DNA of 64,000 bases. Source: a virus. Below the pieces are notes generated by a model, which worked only from the letters and a program-made list of their open reading frames with translations, was not told the origin of the DNA and did not search any database. This document shows positions 7,098-15,734 of the stretch, one piece after another. The stretch covers positions 32,885 through 96,884 of IMG/VR virus record IMGVR_UViG_3300005613_000020. One strand, written 5' to 3'. Within the stretch, counting starts at the first letter, position 1, and every line of letters begins with the position of its first letter. Position numbers and translations under genes: made by a program.

Positions 7098-8319
7098 AAC
7101 GTACCTTCCTTAGATCAACTGCTAATTCTCTCTTAATTCCCTCAGAAATCCTAGAACCAACCTGATCAAGATCAATCATAGTATGTGCTGTAACAGTAAC
7201 AGGAGCTTGTATCAGCATGTTTCCAAGCTCACCCTTCATCATCTTTGCGTTTTCCGCTGCTGGAATAATCCTTTCTCCCTTGTGTACCATAGCAGGTCCT
7301 GTGTTTGGTACATACGGAGTACCCTTCTGGAACCAGTTACCTGGCCAAGCTTTCTTAAGTCCGCTAGTTACAGCTCCTCCTATATTCTTTCCTATATTTC
7401 CTACCTTACCTACAACGTTCTTTACAGAATTGAATATTTTTACTATGAAATTCTTAACTGTGGTAATCACAGTTTTGATTTTATTCATAGTATTTTTTAT
7501 GGTTCCCTTAAGGAAGTTCCATATTGATGTCATTACACCTTTGAGTTTTTCAAATACCTTACCGAATACTCCAAGAATGCGTTTGAGAACTCCCCCTATA
7601 AAATTCCATACTTTCTTCTGAATATCCCACAAGAAACCTAGAACTTTACCAACAAAGCTTAATGCCTCAAATATCTTTCCAACTATCCACTCAAATATCT
7701 TTCCTAAAAATCCACTTACTGCTTCTATTACTGGTCTAACAAACTCAAGGAACTTGCCAAGAACATTGCTCCAGAATTCAATAGCATATTCAATAAATGG
7801 CTGAACAAACTCAACAAATGCGTTAAGTAACCCCTCCATGGGTTTGTATAGCAAATTCAATAACTCTACGGCGAAATTCAAAAACGGCATAAGTACAGTA
7901 AGAAGCATACCAATGAGCTTCCCAAGAGGTGTTGCCCATGCCCTAAAGTTTTTAGTTAATATTTCTATTAATGGCCACAGCATTTGGAGGAGCGGTATTA
8001 ATATGGGGATAAGTGGCATTAGTAGAAGATCAACAGCAGCTGATAGTATATCGGTAAGAACCTTGAATGTAGTGGAAAATATAACTGATCCATGCAATGC
8101 TTTCATCACTGTACCGATGATTCCAGCAATCCCGAGAAACTTACCAGCCATCTTAGCGATTCCGCCGATACCCTTCTTCATGGATTTGGCGTCTTTCCTA
8201 GTCTCAGATCCGCCTATTCCAGAAATTCCTGCTCCTTGACCTGCTCCTACACCTTCAGCTCCCCCAGCTGACTGCATTAGAACATCAATACTTATAGTTC
8301 CGCTTACTTCATCTGCCAT
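7084..8319 (-). CDS. Tape measure protein (short)
   Basis: A 411-residue protein with long hydrophobic and amphipathic helices through residues 60-330 (GIAGIIGTVMKALHG, LLMPLIPILIPLLQML, many FxKxFxxxKG repeats). Near the C-terminus is the conserved tape-measure segment GTPYVPNTGPAMVHKGERI. It follows the tail assembly chaperone pair, as is standard. Tape measure proteins span the tail tube lumen and set its length, so this one predicts a short tail by comparison with typical proteins of 600 or more residues. Confidence 0.85.
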   Translation of the reverse strand: MADEVSGTISIDVLMQSAGGAEGVGAGQGAGISGIGGSETRKDAKSMKKGIGGIAKMAGKFLGIAGIIGTVMKALHGSVIFSTTFKVLTDILSAAVDLLLMPLIPILIPLLQMLWPLIEILTKNFRAWATPLGKLIGMLLTVLMPFLNFAVELLNLLYKPMEGLLNAFVEFVQPFIEYAIEFWSNVLGKFLEFVRPVIEAVSGFLGKIFEWIVGKIFEALSFVGKVLGFLWDIQKKVWNFIGGVLKRILGVFGKVFEKLKGVMTSIWNFLKGTIKNTMNKIKTVITTVKNFIVKIFNSVKNVVGKVGNIGKNIGGAVTSGLKKAWPGNWFQKGTPYVPNTGPAMVHKGERIIPAAENAKMMKGELGNMLIQAPVTVTAHTMIDLDQVGSRISEGIKRELAVDLRKVRFGQY

Positions 8320-8321
8320 AA

Positions 8322-8869
8322 CTAGCTATCTTCAGGCATTTCAGCCTTTCTTATTTCGTCTAAGATCGTCTTAAAACGAAGTATTCTCTTTGTCGTCATT
8401 CGGTCAAACATGTCTAAAGGAAATCCATTACGGATCAAGTCAACCTGGATTATCTCCATTATTGCTTGCGCGTCTTCCGTGTTGACGACTTTGCCTTTGA
8501 TGACCCTGTTGACCTGCTTTCGAAAAAATCTTGCTCCTCCTCAGAACCAAACATGGAAGATGGGTGAGGAATATGCTCTTCTAGAAGTTGCCCAAACTCT
8601 GGCTTTATCTGCTTCAATACCACGCCAGTATCAGCTAAATTCCAAGGAGTTTCCGTGAGTAATGCCTTAAGAGTCAATTCGTTATATTTCTCAACATTGA
8701 ACTTCACTTTCCCATTGTTAGAAGGATCAATTTCCATTACTTCACTAAGTATGCTGTTAATCTTTGACCATGTTAGTTCCCTTTTCTTGAATTTCCATGT
8801 CTGTCCGCCAAAATCAATGGAAAACTCCTCATCTTCACCGCCTACACAAATCGATGCTATATCTTGCAT
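8322..8869 (-). CDS. Tail assembly chaperone, -1 frameshift fusion product (G-T type)
   Basis: Joining 8869-8522 to the -1 frame running to the stop at 8322-8324 gives a longer protein. Zero-frame translation reaches EEQDFF at the slippery site; after a -1 shift it continues RKQVNRVIKGKVV and later IQVDLIRNGFPLDMFDRM, ending EMPEDS. The -1 frame stays open and protein-like through the region where the zero frame is a low-complexity Ser/Lys/Arg tail. Chaperone pairs of this form, placed directly before the tape measure gene, coat that protein during tail assembly. Confidence 0.8.
8459..8869 (-). CDS. Tail assembly chaperone, short (G-type) product
   Basis: A 136-residue protein starting MQDIASICVGGEDEEFSIDFGG. 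The central part (LTWSKINSILSEVMEIDP, FNVEKYNELTLKALLTETPW) resembles gp13/G-like chaperones of Gram-positive siphoviruses. It ends in a low-complexity tail, KAKSSTRKTRKQ, typical of the short member of a frameshift pair. The start has an AAGGAGGGA site. Confidence 0.75.
   Translation of the reverse strand: MQDIASICVGGEDEEFSIDFGGQTWKFKKRELTWSKINSILSEVMEIDPSNNGKVKFNVEKYNELTLKALLTETPWNLADTGVVLKQIKPEFGQLLEEHIPHPSSMFGSEEEQDFFESRSTGSSKAKSSTRKTRKQ
8522..8528 (-). promoter_or_regulatory. -1 ribosomal frameshift slippery heptamer TTTTTTC
   Basis: On the minus strand the zero-frame codons are gaT TTT TTC, the canonical X XXY YYZ slippery arrangement. A -1 shift re-pairs both tRNAs as TTT TTT and enters the frame that ends at 8322. 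Confidence 0.8.
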
Positions 8870-8920
8870 TCTATCCCTCCTTAAACTTTACTTGTTCTAT
8901 TCCCGCAGCCCATTCTTTAT

Positions 8921-10231
8921 CTATGCATATACCCCAACGGAATCTACTACCACGATTTCTGTACTCCTACAAATTATATCTAGAGGAATATTAACCAATG
9001 GAGAATCCGCAATCGCATGAGGAGCATTTCGTATCAAACATCCCATAGCGTCTCCTCCTATAGCGGGAGCACTAGGGGGAGTTGTAATAGTAATAGTATC
9101 ATTTGCCCCTCTTGTCAGAACTAGTTGTACTTGGAATCCCTTGTACACGCTAGTATAATCACCCTGTCTCAAAAGATCCAAAAATAGGCTAGCGTCTTCT
9201 ATATCAATACTAACCGATAAACCATATTCTTTCCTTCCAGGAATTAGCTCATAAGGAACTCTATGAGATCCTACATCATCTGTAACGTAGTATTTAGGCT
9301 CTACCGCGTTGCTGATATCTAGCTTAAACTCAGTTACTCTAGCAAATTCTGTTCCTGCAAGAGTAAGAACCCCGTAGGAAAAGTAGTAAGGTTCTGTAGT
9401 AGGACAATCAATTGTAGGCTTTACGATATCCGACGTGTACCATGGGGAAACATCGGTAGCATCCTTATCCTTATAACGCATGTCTCTAGCCTGTAAATCG
9501 TCAATACCAAAAGTTACAATTTCTCCCTGTCCAGCTGTAATTGAAGCCCTACTAACTTTGCACCCAACATATCGTCTCTGCAAACTAGAATTTCCGTCTG
9601 TATCAACATATGTTGTGTCAATTTGGATTGGTTTTAGATGTACTGACTCAATTGCAGTATGGGTAAATGGGGCTTCAACTTCGTTGCAAGTTTCCCCTGT
9701 TAGATGATCATTAGATAATGGATAATTTAGAACTAAAGTAGTAGTACCCCCACCAGAACTAATCTGTCTAACCTCTGCATTATCACCAGTGCCAATCTGA
9801 ATATAGTCATCATCAGCGTAATCAGTACCAGAAACAACTGTAATTGATGCGACCCCTCTCGCATGGGCTCCGTTTAGAGTTGATCCACCTCCTCCAACAA
9901 CATCAGTTCCTACAGATTTAAGTGAACCTATTGGAAGATACAAAGGCATACCATTAAGTAGTGTAATATCTCCAATAGAACCACTAAATGCAACCTTTCC
10001 TTTATGGGTAATAAACCAATTTCTCTTGGAATTTTCACCATAAGCCCACTTTGATGTAAAATCAAACTCTGGGTCTGGTAATGTAGCTGACTCAAAAATA
10101 CCAAAAATCCTAGTCATATAGTCTTCGTCAACTACTCTGTCTGCTGTCTCTACTCCGCTATGAAGTGAACCATCATCAAAAAATTGCTGTCCGTACGACA
10201 GGCTCCACATTTCTCCACGTATCAACGCCAT
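8921..10231 (-). CDS. Major tail tube protein
   Basis: A 436-residue beta-rich protein encoded directly upstream of the tail chaperone. The C-terminal third has the tube-protein pattern (TEFKLDISNAVEPKYYVTDD, YELIPGRKEYGLSVSIDIED, LLRQGDYTSVYKGFQVQLVL), recalling TTP families in which LSISNNLEP-like segments precede the polymerising sheet. Residues 100-200 may form an inserted surface domain (GGGGSTLNGAHARG, DYADDDYIQIGTGDNAEV). It should form stacked hexameric rings around the tape measure. Confidence 0.8.
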   Translation of the reverse strand: MALIRGEMWSLSYGQQFFDDGSLHSGVETADRVVDEDYMTRIFGIFESATLPDPEFDFTSKWAYGENSKRNWFITHKGKVAFSGSIGDITLLNGMPLYLPIGSLKSVGTDVVGGGGSTLNGAHARGVASITVVSGTDYADDDYIQIGTGDNAEVRQISSGGGTTTLVLNYPLSNDHLTGETCNEVEAPFTHTAIESVHLKPIQIDTTYVDTDGNSSLQRRYVGCKVSRASITAGQGEIVTFGIDDLQARDMRYKDKDATDVSPWYTSDIVKPTIDCPTTEPYYFSYGVLTLAGTEFARVTEFKLDISNAVEPKYYVTDDVGSHRVPYELIPGRKEYGLSVSIDIEDASLFLDLLRQGDYTSVYKGFQVQLVLTRGANDTITITTPPSAPAIGGDAMGCLIRNAPHAIADSPLVNIPLDIICRSTEIVVVDSVGVYA

Positions 10232-10350
10232 TCTTGTTTCCTCCTACGTCTTTTATCAGACTTTGGTTTATTTTCTTTGTGAATCTTATGCTTATATCCT
10301 TCCTCTTTATCCCTTTTACGTTCCCTCTTTTGCCACTTATCTATCCTCAT
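10222..10350 (-). CDS. Small, highly basic protein, 42 aa
   Basis: A 42-residue protein, MRIDKWQKRERKRDKEEG through KRRRRKQEWR, almost entirely charged. The ATG at 10348-10350 follows a perfect GGAGG site and the stop lies ten bases inside the tail tube gene. It could be a nucleic-acid-binding peptide or an upstream cistron that couples translation of the abundant tube protein. Function unknown. Confidence 0.6.
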   Translation of the reverse strand: MRIDKWQKRERKRDKEEGYKHKIHKENKPKSDKRRRRKQEWR

Positions 10351-10366
10351 AATCCTCCAAATTTAT

Positions 10367-10834
10367 TTAGGCTCCTCCAGTACACTCAACATATACTCCA
10401 TTAGATTCTAGTGAAACTCTAATATCTCCCTCCCAAACGCGGGCGGTATCGTCTGTAGATTCCATAAAACTAACCATTCTTACAAGCTGAAATTCGTCCA
10501 TATCGTGCTTGAAGTGATAACATATTCTAGTTATCTCCTGCTTCAAATCCCATAATCTTTGGCGACTTTTCATAGTATATATAGTTATCAAAACTGGAAT
10601 CTTTACATCCTTATAAGTCCAATTTCCTCTTTGTGTATCCTGCAATCCGGGAGTTTCAACTCTAACAGCACAAACATCTCCCATCTTGAGATTCATCTTA
10701 ATCTCTTCGTTTGGAGCTACAAATTGTGGCTTGGGGACTTCATTATTCAACCTTTCATCCCAATTCTCTTCGAGAAAATCCTTGAACGCCTCTTGTGCCC
10801 TTGCTTCCGCTGAATACGTTTCTTTATATGCCAT
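10367..10834 (-). CDS. Tail terminator/completion-like protein
   Basis: A 155-residue protein between the connector and the tail tube genes, where the tail terminator is usually encoded. It has an N-terminal helix (ARAQEAFKDFLEENWDERLNN) followed by alternating strands and helices (VKIPVLITIYTMKSRQRLWD, ARVWEGDIRVSLESNGVYVE), which is compatible with the U/gp17-like terminator fold. The assignment is positional. Confidence 0.5.
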   Translation of the reverse strand: MAYKETYSAEARAQEAFKDFLEENWDERLNNEVPKPQFVAPNEEIKMNLKMGDVCAVRVETPGLQDTQRGNWTYKDVKIPVLITIYTMKSRQRLWDLKQEITRICYHFKHDMDEFQLVRMVSFMESTDDTARVWEGDIRVSLESNGVYVECTGGA

Positions 10835-10855
10835 TTTTCTAAATGCTCAATCCCA

Positions 10856-11965
10856 TCAAATTACGGTAAAGCTCTTCAACAACTCAAGCTTCTCCTCCAC
10901 CTCTTTGTTAAGCTGCTCAACCTTAGAACTCATATCCATATGCTCTACACCAGAACTCAGAAGTACAGTATAGTCATTAGAAGTTAATATGTCAATTGCA
11001 GCTAGCTTTGTAGCTATTTCTCTAACTAACCCACCCTGATAATCAGTATCTAAGTTTCTTCCGTAAATATAACTAACCCTGACAGGAAAGGTAAACTCTC
11101 CATAACCCCATCTCCACAAAGGCCCTGATACTGCTAATCTTGCTGGAAGAATGAAGAACCTTGAAAAATAGATCATTCCTAGTTCGTCAATATCAAATAC
11201 CTCTTCGTTTCTCCCTACATCATAAACCTCGTACGAGTTTCCATTCCATATCTCAAATGATGTTAGACTCACTATTGGATAGTGTAGAGTCCTAATTCCA
11301 TATCTATCAAATTGATGGTCCTCATGCTCCGCATAGCCATACTTCCACGTCTTGTGAGAATCATAATCAATCCTAGATTCAGCTCTGTTAATTATCTCCT
11401 GAACTTGTTCTCTTGAAGGCGAAGATGTTGCATCAAAATCGATATCGAATTGCAGGTAATTTTTGACTATCGTAGGAGTAGTATACCTACAAATTGGATT
11501 AACATATATCTCAGTAATAGATGCTACTGTTGTTACTGATGCTGTGCTAACTCTTGTCCAATATCTATATTCCTCGTCTGGTGGAGTTGCTGAATGAGGG
11601 GATGTATCAGAGAAACTTAGACTACTCCAATCTGCTAGGTACTGGAATCGCTCTCCTCCATTAGTGGAAAAATCATACTCCTCTGGAACCACAAACTCTG
11701 TCCAAGATCCTCCATTAGAGTATTCCCAAGTCATATCTCCATAATTTCCGTTGATAGCTAGCAAGAAAACTGCTAACTCGTATCTTGAAGAATGCCCAAA
11801 ATACCAATAATCATCAGCATCATCTAAGAAACTAACATCTGTACCAGTCTTCATGATACTCTTTGTATGGTTAACGTAGGCTCCTCCACTATCGTCCCAC
11901 TGCCAAACAGCGGAAAAATGCGGGTAATTTTCCATTTCTACTTGAATTCCATCTACTCTAGGCAT
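10856..11965 (-). CDS. Head-tail connector (gp6-like) with an N-terminal extension
   Basis: A 369-residue protein. Residues about 165-369 look like a gp6/gp15-like head-tail adaptor: an N-terminal helix pair (SREQVQEIINRAESRIDYDSH), a beta segment describing a surface (RTLHYPIVSLTSFEIWNG), and a C-terminal helix bundle (GLVREIATKLAAIDILTS). Adaptors usually have 100-150 residues, so the first 160 (Trp/Tyr-rich, DDADDYWYFGHSSRYE) form an extra domain, probably a surface beta-sandwich. It should dock under the portal ring. Confidence 0.65.
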   Translation of the reverse strand: MPRVDGIQVEMENYPHFSAVWQWDDSGGAYVNHTKSIMKTGTDVSFLDDADDYWYFGHSSRYELAVFLLAINGNYGDMTWEYSNGGSWTEFVVPEEYDFSTNGGERFQYLADWSSLSFSDTSPHSATPPDEEYRYWTRVSTASVTTVASITEIYVNPICRYTTPTIVKNYLQFDIDFDATSSPSREQVQEIINRAESRIDYDSHKTWKYGYAEHEDHQFDRYGIRTLHYPIVSLTSFEIWNGNSYEVYDVGRNEEVFDIDELGMIYFSRFFILPARLAVSGPLWRWGYGEFTFPVRVSYIYGRNLDTDYQGGLVREIATKLAAIDILTSNDYTVLLSSGVEHMDMSSKVEQLNKEVEEKLELLKSFTVI

Positions 11966-11967
11966 AT

Positions 11968-12273
11968 CTACTCTCCATATGTACCTGTAACCATAAAATC
12001 ATCTTTCTTGATAACGGTATTACTGCCATCAACACAGGTAGCTGTTGCATGATATTTTCCTAGCACACTATTCTTAACTGTCGTATACAAATATCGGTAA
12101 CTTCCTGTGGCAAACCATGTGAATGAATCCCCATCTACTACTTTGACTCCCCTTGGATCAACTATTGTGATAGTAGGTTCTGAAGCAATGTCAACAAGAT
12201 TTCCGCTTAAGCTCTTTGTATATACGATTATCTTTGCAGTTTCCTCTCGTTCATACTCAACTAACGTTGCCAT
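11968..12273 (-). CDS. Small beta-sandwich structural protein
   Basis: A 101-residue protein with Ig-like features (AKIIVYTKSLSGNLVDI, PTITIVDPRGVKVVDG, VLGKYHATATC). It is the first gene after the promoter at 12295 and directly precedes the connector gene. It could be a minor neck or decoration protein; no specific family is recognised. Confidence 0.55.
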   Translation of the reverse strand: MATLVEYEREETAKIIVYTKSLSGNLVDIASEPTITIVDPRGVKVVDGDSFTWFATGSYRYLYTTVKNSVLGKYHATATCVDGSNTVIKKDDFMVTGTYGE

Positions 12274-12294
12274 TGTCTTTTCCCTCTATTATAT

Positions 12295-12323
12295 ATTATA
12301 CTCGATTTTACAAAATTTCACAA
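12295..12323 (-). promoter_or_regulatory. Promoter, TTGTGA-N17-TATAAT
   Basis: The -10 TATAAT is at 12295-12300 and TTGTGA is at 12318-12323, with a 17-base spacer on the minus strand. The spacer also contains TTTTGTA exactly eight bases before the -10, as at 1975 and 43413. It would drive the 11968-12273 gene and the tail operon; that gene has an AGGGAAAAG site about 20 bases after the -10. Confidence 0.65.
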
Positions 12324-12333
12324 GTTTTTGTTT

Positions 12334-14595
12334 CTACTCCGTTCTGTGGAACTCTAATATAGCTAGAAATTCACTGCTGAATAGTAGCTCCATAGCAAGA
12401 TACCTATAGAAATCAAGGACTTCTGTAATGGATTCTGTGTCTGATAAAATCTTAGTAAAGTCCTTATTAACAACCTCGATTAGCGGTAATTCCTCTGCAA
12501 TTCCCTTTCCTATTCCTAACACGTTATTATCAGAAAGTGTTATTGAATCAGAAAATACGCTTACCTGTTCCTTTGATATCAACTCTGATATTGATTCATA
12601 ATCAGATAATTCTCTGACAATATCCCAAATAATTACTATCGAGTCTGATAAACTAGTTTGATCGTCTAAGTTAGAGTAGTAGTTCCTAGAACTAGATTCA
12701 GATACAGGCATACCTTCGCTAATATATAGCTTCTTGTTTGATCCATCTACAGCAAATATCTTTGTAAACTCTGCGATATTAAGAATGTCTGACAATGTCT
12801 TATACCTAGCAATTCCAGTTAGACTTACTAATAACTCTGCTATTGATACTGTATCTGATAATGATTTAGTGTGTGGTACACCTGATCCTTCTGGCCAATC
12901 TATGTCGCTAGAGCTATAAAACCAAATTCCTGCTGGTGAACCTTTTTTTATGTCAGTAAACACAAAAGCATATCCAACATCTGGAATGTTAGGTGAAGGT
13001 GATGTTTGAGGATAATTACTGTACATAGCAACCGGAACCCAAGGAAGTGATTCTTCATAAACCAAAACTTCTAGTAATTCAGCTGGAGCAGTCCACCATG
13101 AAGTGTAAGTAGATGAATAGATAGAAGTATACCCTGGTTCTTCGTCATCGGATCTATTGTAAAACACATATAGGTTTCCTGCTCTATCTATAGATGTAGA
13201 TACCGCAAAGATTCCTTCGTGCAGATCACATTCTAAAGCAGCATCAATAAATGCTGTCAAAGCCCATACTCCTTCGTATGGTTTTTTGTTGTGTACTAAT
13301 ATGGTCCCTCCACTAATATCATACATCCCCCAGACAATATGAATAGTATCATCAGCATCCACTATAACGGAAATTGAAGCAGGAATGTACTCTGTGTCTG
13401 CTGGGTTGAAGACTAGTTCCCCGCTGTCCCAAGAACCATCCCATGTATAATGATATAGCACTTGGAACCCTAATGCTTCCTCTCCTGTTATCAGATGCAA
13501 ATCTCCTGATGAATCAAATGCTATAGCAGGTATTGTTGAATCGCTAATATTTATTAGTGGTCTCGTAACTCCCGCTATTTCCGACGAGATAGCTCCCCAA
13601 ACACCAGCTGCTGATCTTACTCTATGCCAAACACATAGATCCATAGACGCATTTTCCTGAAACCAAACAACATGTAAGTTATCTGAGTCATCAACAGCTA
13701 TAGTAGATTCGTAACTAAAAGTATATGTATCATTATTTACCTCTTCAACGGAATCTAATGATCCTCCTACCTGTCTACGCCGATAATATATAATATCCTC
13801 GTCTTCGTCATACCATGTTAAATGAAGATTCCTAGAACTATCAATCGCCAATCCAGCAGGGGTTAAATCACCTACAGTGCTAGTAACCATCAAGGAAGAA
13901 TCCCAAGTACTTCCGCCATCATCAGACCAAGCAAGGTAGATATCCATAGGGCTATTTCTTCCAAACAACGAATATATTCTCCCATCAACAATATCGTAAA
14001 CTAATTGTCTGCCTGTTACTTCGTAGCTTACAGCAGAGGGGTCTTCGTCATTAATATTAACCGCATCATCCCATGTAGGTATGCTATATTCAATAGTTAG
14101 TTTTGCTCCATAGCTATTATCAAGATAATCCCAAGTTCTAAACTCTCTATAATGACCAGCTACAGCATTCTGGATACTAAACCATAGGATTATACCTCCT
14201 CCCGACGAATAATCGTGTTCAGAATACAACTCACTTATTATAGATTTAACATCCTTTGAAACCCATCCGTTATCCTCGTGACTGCTAAAATTAGACTGTG
14301 CGTCTGTCCTGGTTTCGTTTACGTCAAAAGAAGGATTTACGTCATCGTCTTGACCTTCTATTTTTATGAGTGGATTTCCAGTCTCTGATGACTGGTATAC
14401 CTGCAAGGTTGCGGAATCTATCACTACACCAGCTGGTATAGTTACATCGAATTTTACCCCCATCGCGTAGGCATCAGCATATAGGGGGGTTCTTCCCATT
14501 CTAGCATCAGTTATTGTATAGTCATAAGAAGGTGTAGAAACATAACATTCTACATCATCGTTACTCTCGTTTACTTGATAATTTAACGTAGGCAT
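12334..14595 (-). CDS. Beta-propeller fibre/adhesin with LSD repeats
   Basis: A 753-residue virion-type protein. Residues 1-170 resemble a DNRLRE/carbohydrate-binding sandwich (VTIPAGVVIDSATLQVYQ). Residues 190-570 have repeating blades (IAVDDSDNLHVVWFQE, IAFDSSGDLHLITGEE, VIVDADDTIHIVWGMY) and an Asp-box (SDDGGSTWD) as in sialidase-like propellers. The last 150 residues contain about six LSDxxxIxE repeats (SLSDTVSIAE, TLSDILNIAE, ELSDYESISE). It is probably a receptor-binding or glycan-binding appendage. Its start overlaps the HNH gene stop by 13 bases. Confidence 0.7.
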   Translation of the reverse strand: MPTLNYQVNESNDDVECYVSTPSYDYTITDARMGRTPLYADAYAMGVKFDVTIPAGVVIDSATLQVYQSSETGNPLIKIEGQDDDVNPSFDVNETRTDAQSNFSSHEDNGWVSKDVKSIISELYSEHDYSSGGGIILWFSIQNAVAGHYREFRTWDYLDNSYGAKLTIEYSIPTWDDAVNINDEDPSAVSYEVTGRQLVYDIVDGRIYSLFGRNSPMDIYLAWSDDGGSTWDSSLMVTSTVGDLTPAGLAIDSSRNLHLTWYDEDEDIIYYRRRQVGGSLDSVEEVNNDTYTFSYESTIAVDDSDNLHVVWFQENASMDLCVWHRVRSAAGVWGAISSEIAGVTRPLINISDSTIPAIAFDSSGDLHLITGEEALGFQVLYHYTWDGSWDSGELVFNPADTEYIPASISVIVDADDTIHIVWGMYDISGGTILVHNKKPYEGVWALTAFIDAALECDLHEGIFAVSTSIDRAGNLYVFYNRSDDEEPGYTSIYSSTYTSWWTAPAELLEVLVYEESLPWVPVAMYSNYPQTSPSPNIPDVGYAFVFTDIKKGSPAGIWFYSSSDIDWPEGSGVPHTKSLSDTVSIAELLVSLTGIARYKTLSDILNIAEFTKIFAVDGSNKKLYISEGMPVSESSSRNYYSNLDDQTSLSDSIVIIWDIVRELSDYESISELISKEQVSVFSDSITLSDNNVLGIGKGIAEELPLIEVVNKDFTKILSDTESITEVLDFYRYLAMELLFSSEFLAILEFHRTE

Positions 14596-15251
14596 AATAA
14601 GTCCTTAATTTCATCCAAATTACCAACGTGCAAGCTTGCGTGACAAGAACGGCACATGGTAACTAGGTTATGCTCCATGCAATTTTTCTTATTTTCGTCC
14701 TTATGGTGGACGCATAGTTGGTGGTTCCTTCCACAAACACTGCACTTATACCCGTCTCGACTCAAAATTGATTTCTTAAGCTCGTTGTTCCATTCATCTG
14801 GGTATTCATTACTGCTAATTCCGCCCTTCCAATTCCAATGATTTTCCCCTCTTTGCAACTCTAGATCAATTCGATTTCCCTTCATAACCTCAACCAAATC
14901 TGGCCTAGGCTTTCCATTTGCTACATGTCCAATAGCATATTTCTTTTCCCTGCCTCGATTGTCATATCTGCGAATTAAAGTTCCGCAACCACATTCGCAT
15001 TTCTTTTCCTCGTTGCTATGCCGATTGGGATTGTGATCTGGCCTTCTTGTCACATCTCTATTTGCATTATAACATTTGAAGGAACAATATTTAGGTTTAC
15101 CACCAAATCTAGTATTACGATTAAACGCCTTACTGCAACCAGCACAAATTACTTCTACTGGACGCTTTAACAAACCCTTATTAGCACAGGCTTTGGAACA
15201 ATAGGTCAAACCGTACCATTCCAAAGCGTTACCACATGTCTTGCAAACCAT
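14583..15251 (-). CDS. Free-standing HNH homing endonuclease
   Basis: A 222-residue protein. Several Cys pairs form N-terminal zinc knuckles (CKTCG, CSKACANKG, CAGCSKAFNR, CSFKC, CECGCG). A NUMOD-like GENHWNWKGG follows, then the HNH domain: SRDGYKCSVCG, CVHHKDENK, NLVTMCRSCH. It is clearly related to the 6111-6623 enzyme. The gene sits between two virion genes and overlaps the start of the downstream fibre gene, which is typical of intronless homing of a nuclease gene into a junction. Confidence 0.9.
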   Translation of the reverse strand: MVCKTCGNALEWYGLTYCSKACANKGLLKRPVEVICAGCSKAFNRNTRFGGKPKYCSFKCYNANRDVTRRPDHNPNRHSNEEKKCECGCGTLIRRYDNRGREKKYAIGHVANGKPRPDLVEVMKGNRIDLELQRGENHWNWKGGISSNEYPDEWNNELKKSILSRDGYKCSVCGRNHQLCVHHKDENKKNCMEHNLVTMCRSCHASLHVGNLDEIKDLLCLR

Positions 15252-15272
15252 AATTAAGTCATCTACGTAGGT

Positions 15273-15734
15273 CTACGACGAACCTGCGGAGAGGGTCCAC
15301 GTAATCTGCAAAGTATCTCCAGCTGCCTTATTGATAACTGCAAACGTAGAGTAAAGTAGTATAGTCCCAGCTGAAGGATCGTTGAAAATTCCTGCTTCTG
15401 TAATAGCTCCAGTACCATCACCAGCCGCCCAGTCAGCAATGTAAATTACATCGTTGTCGTCAGCTCCAGCTCCTTGATTAAAGCTAGTAAGTGCATTTCT
15501 ATCAAGTTCTGTAGCTAGAGCCGTAACTGCTGTACCGAGACCTGAATTGTCTCCCGTTCCAATGGCCATATGGCTCATAGGAGATTCATCAGGGACTTCT
15601 GACAACTGATCAGCAATATGAGCATCTCCAACAGCAGCTACTGTATTATGAAGCTCCCTTACTTCTTTTATCTTTCCGTCTGGACCCCTTAGTACGATCT
15701 TAACATTGTCCTTAACCTTCGCTCCATCCTTCAT
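15273..15734 (-). CDS. Virion protein, beta-rich
   Basis: A 153-residue protein with features of a widespread phage structural family: HIADQLSEVPDESPMSHMAIGTGDNSG, then TALATELDRNALTS, then AGIFNDPSAGTILLYSTF. Members accompany fibre genes. It is probably a surface or fibre-associated protein. The start has a GAGGTAATA site and overlaps the upstream membrane protein gene. Confidence 0.65.
   Translation of the reverse strand: MKDGAKVKDNVKIVLRGPDGKIKEVRELHNTVAAVGDAHIADQLSEVPDESPMSHMAIGTGDNSGLGTAVTALATELDRNALTSFNQGAGADDNDVIYIADWAAGDGTGAITEAGIFNDPSAGTILLYSTFAVINKAAGDTLQITWTLSAGSS

Noticed and set aside
7183-8239. Plus-strand open frames opposite the tape measure gene
   Set aside because: They are mirror images of a long, low-complexity helical gene; no ribosome binding sites, and all other genes are on the minus strand.
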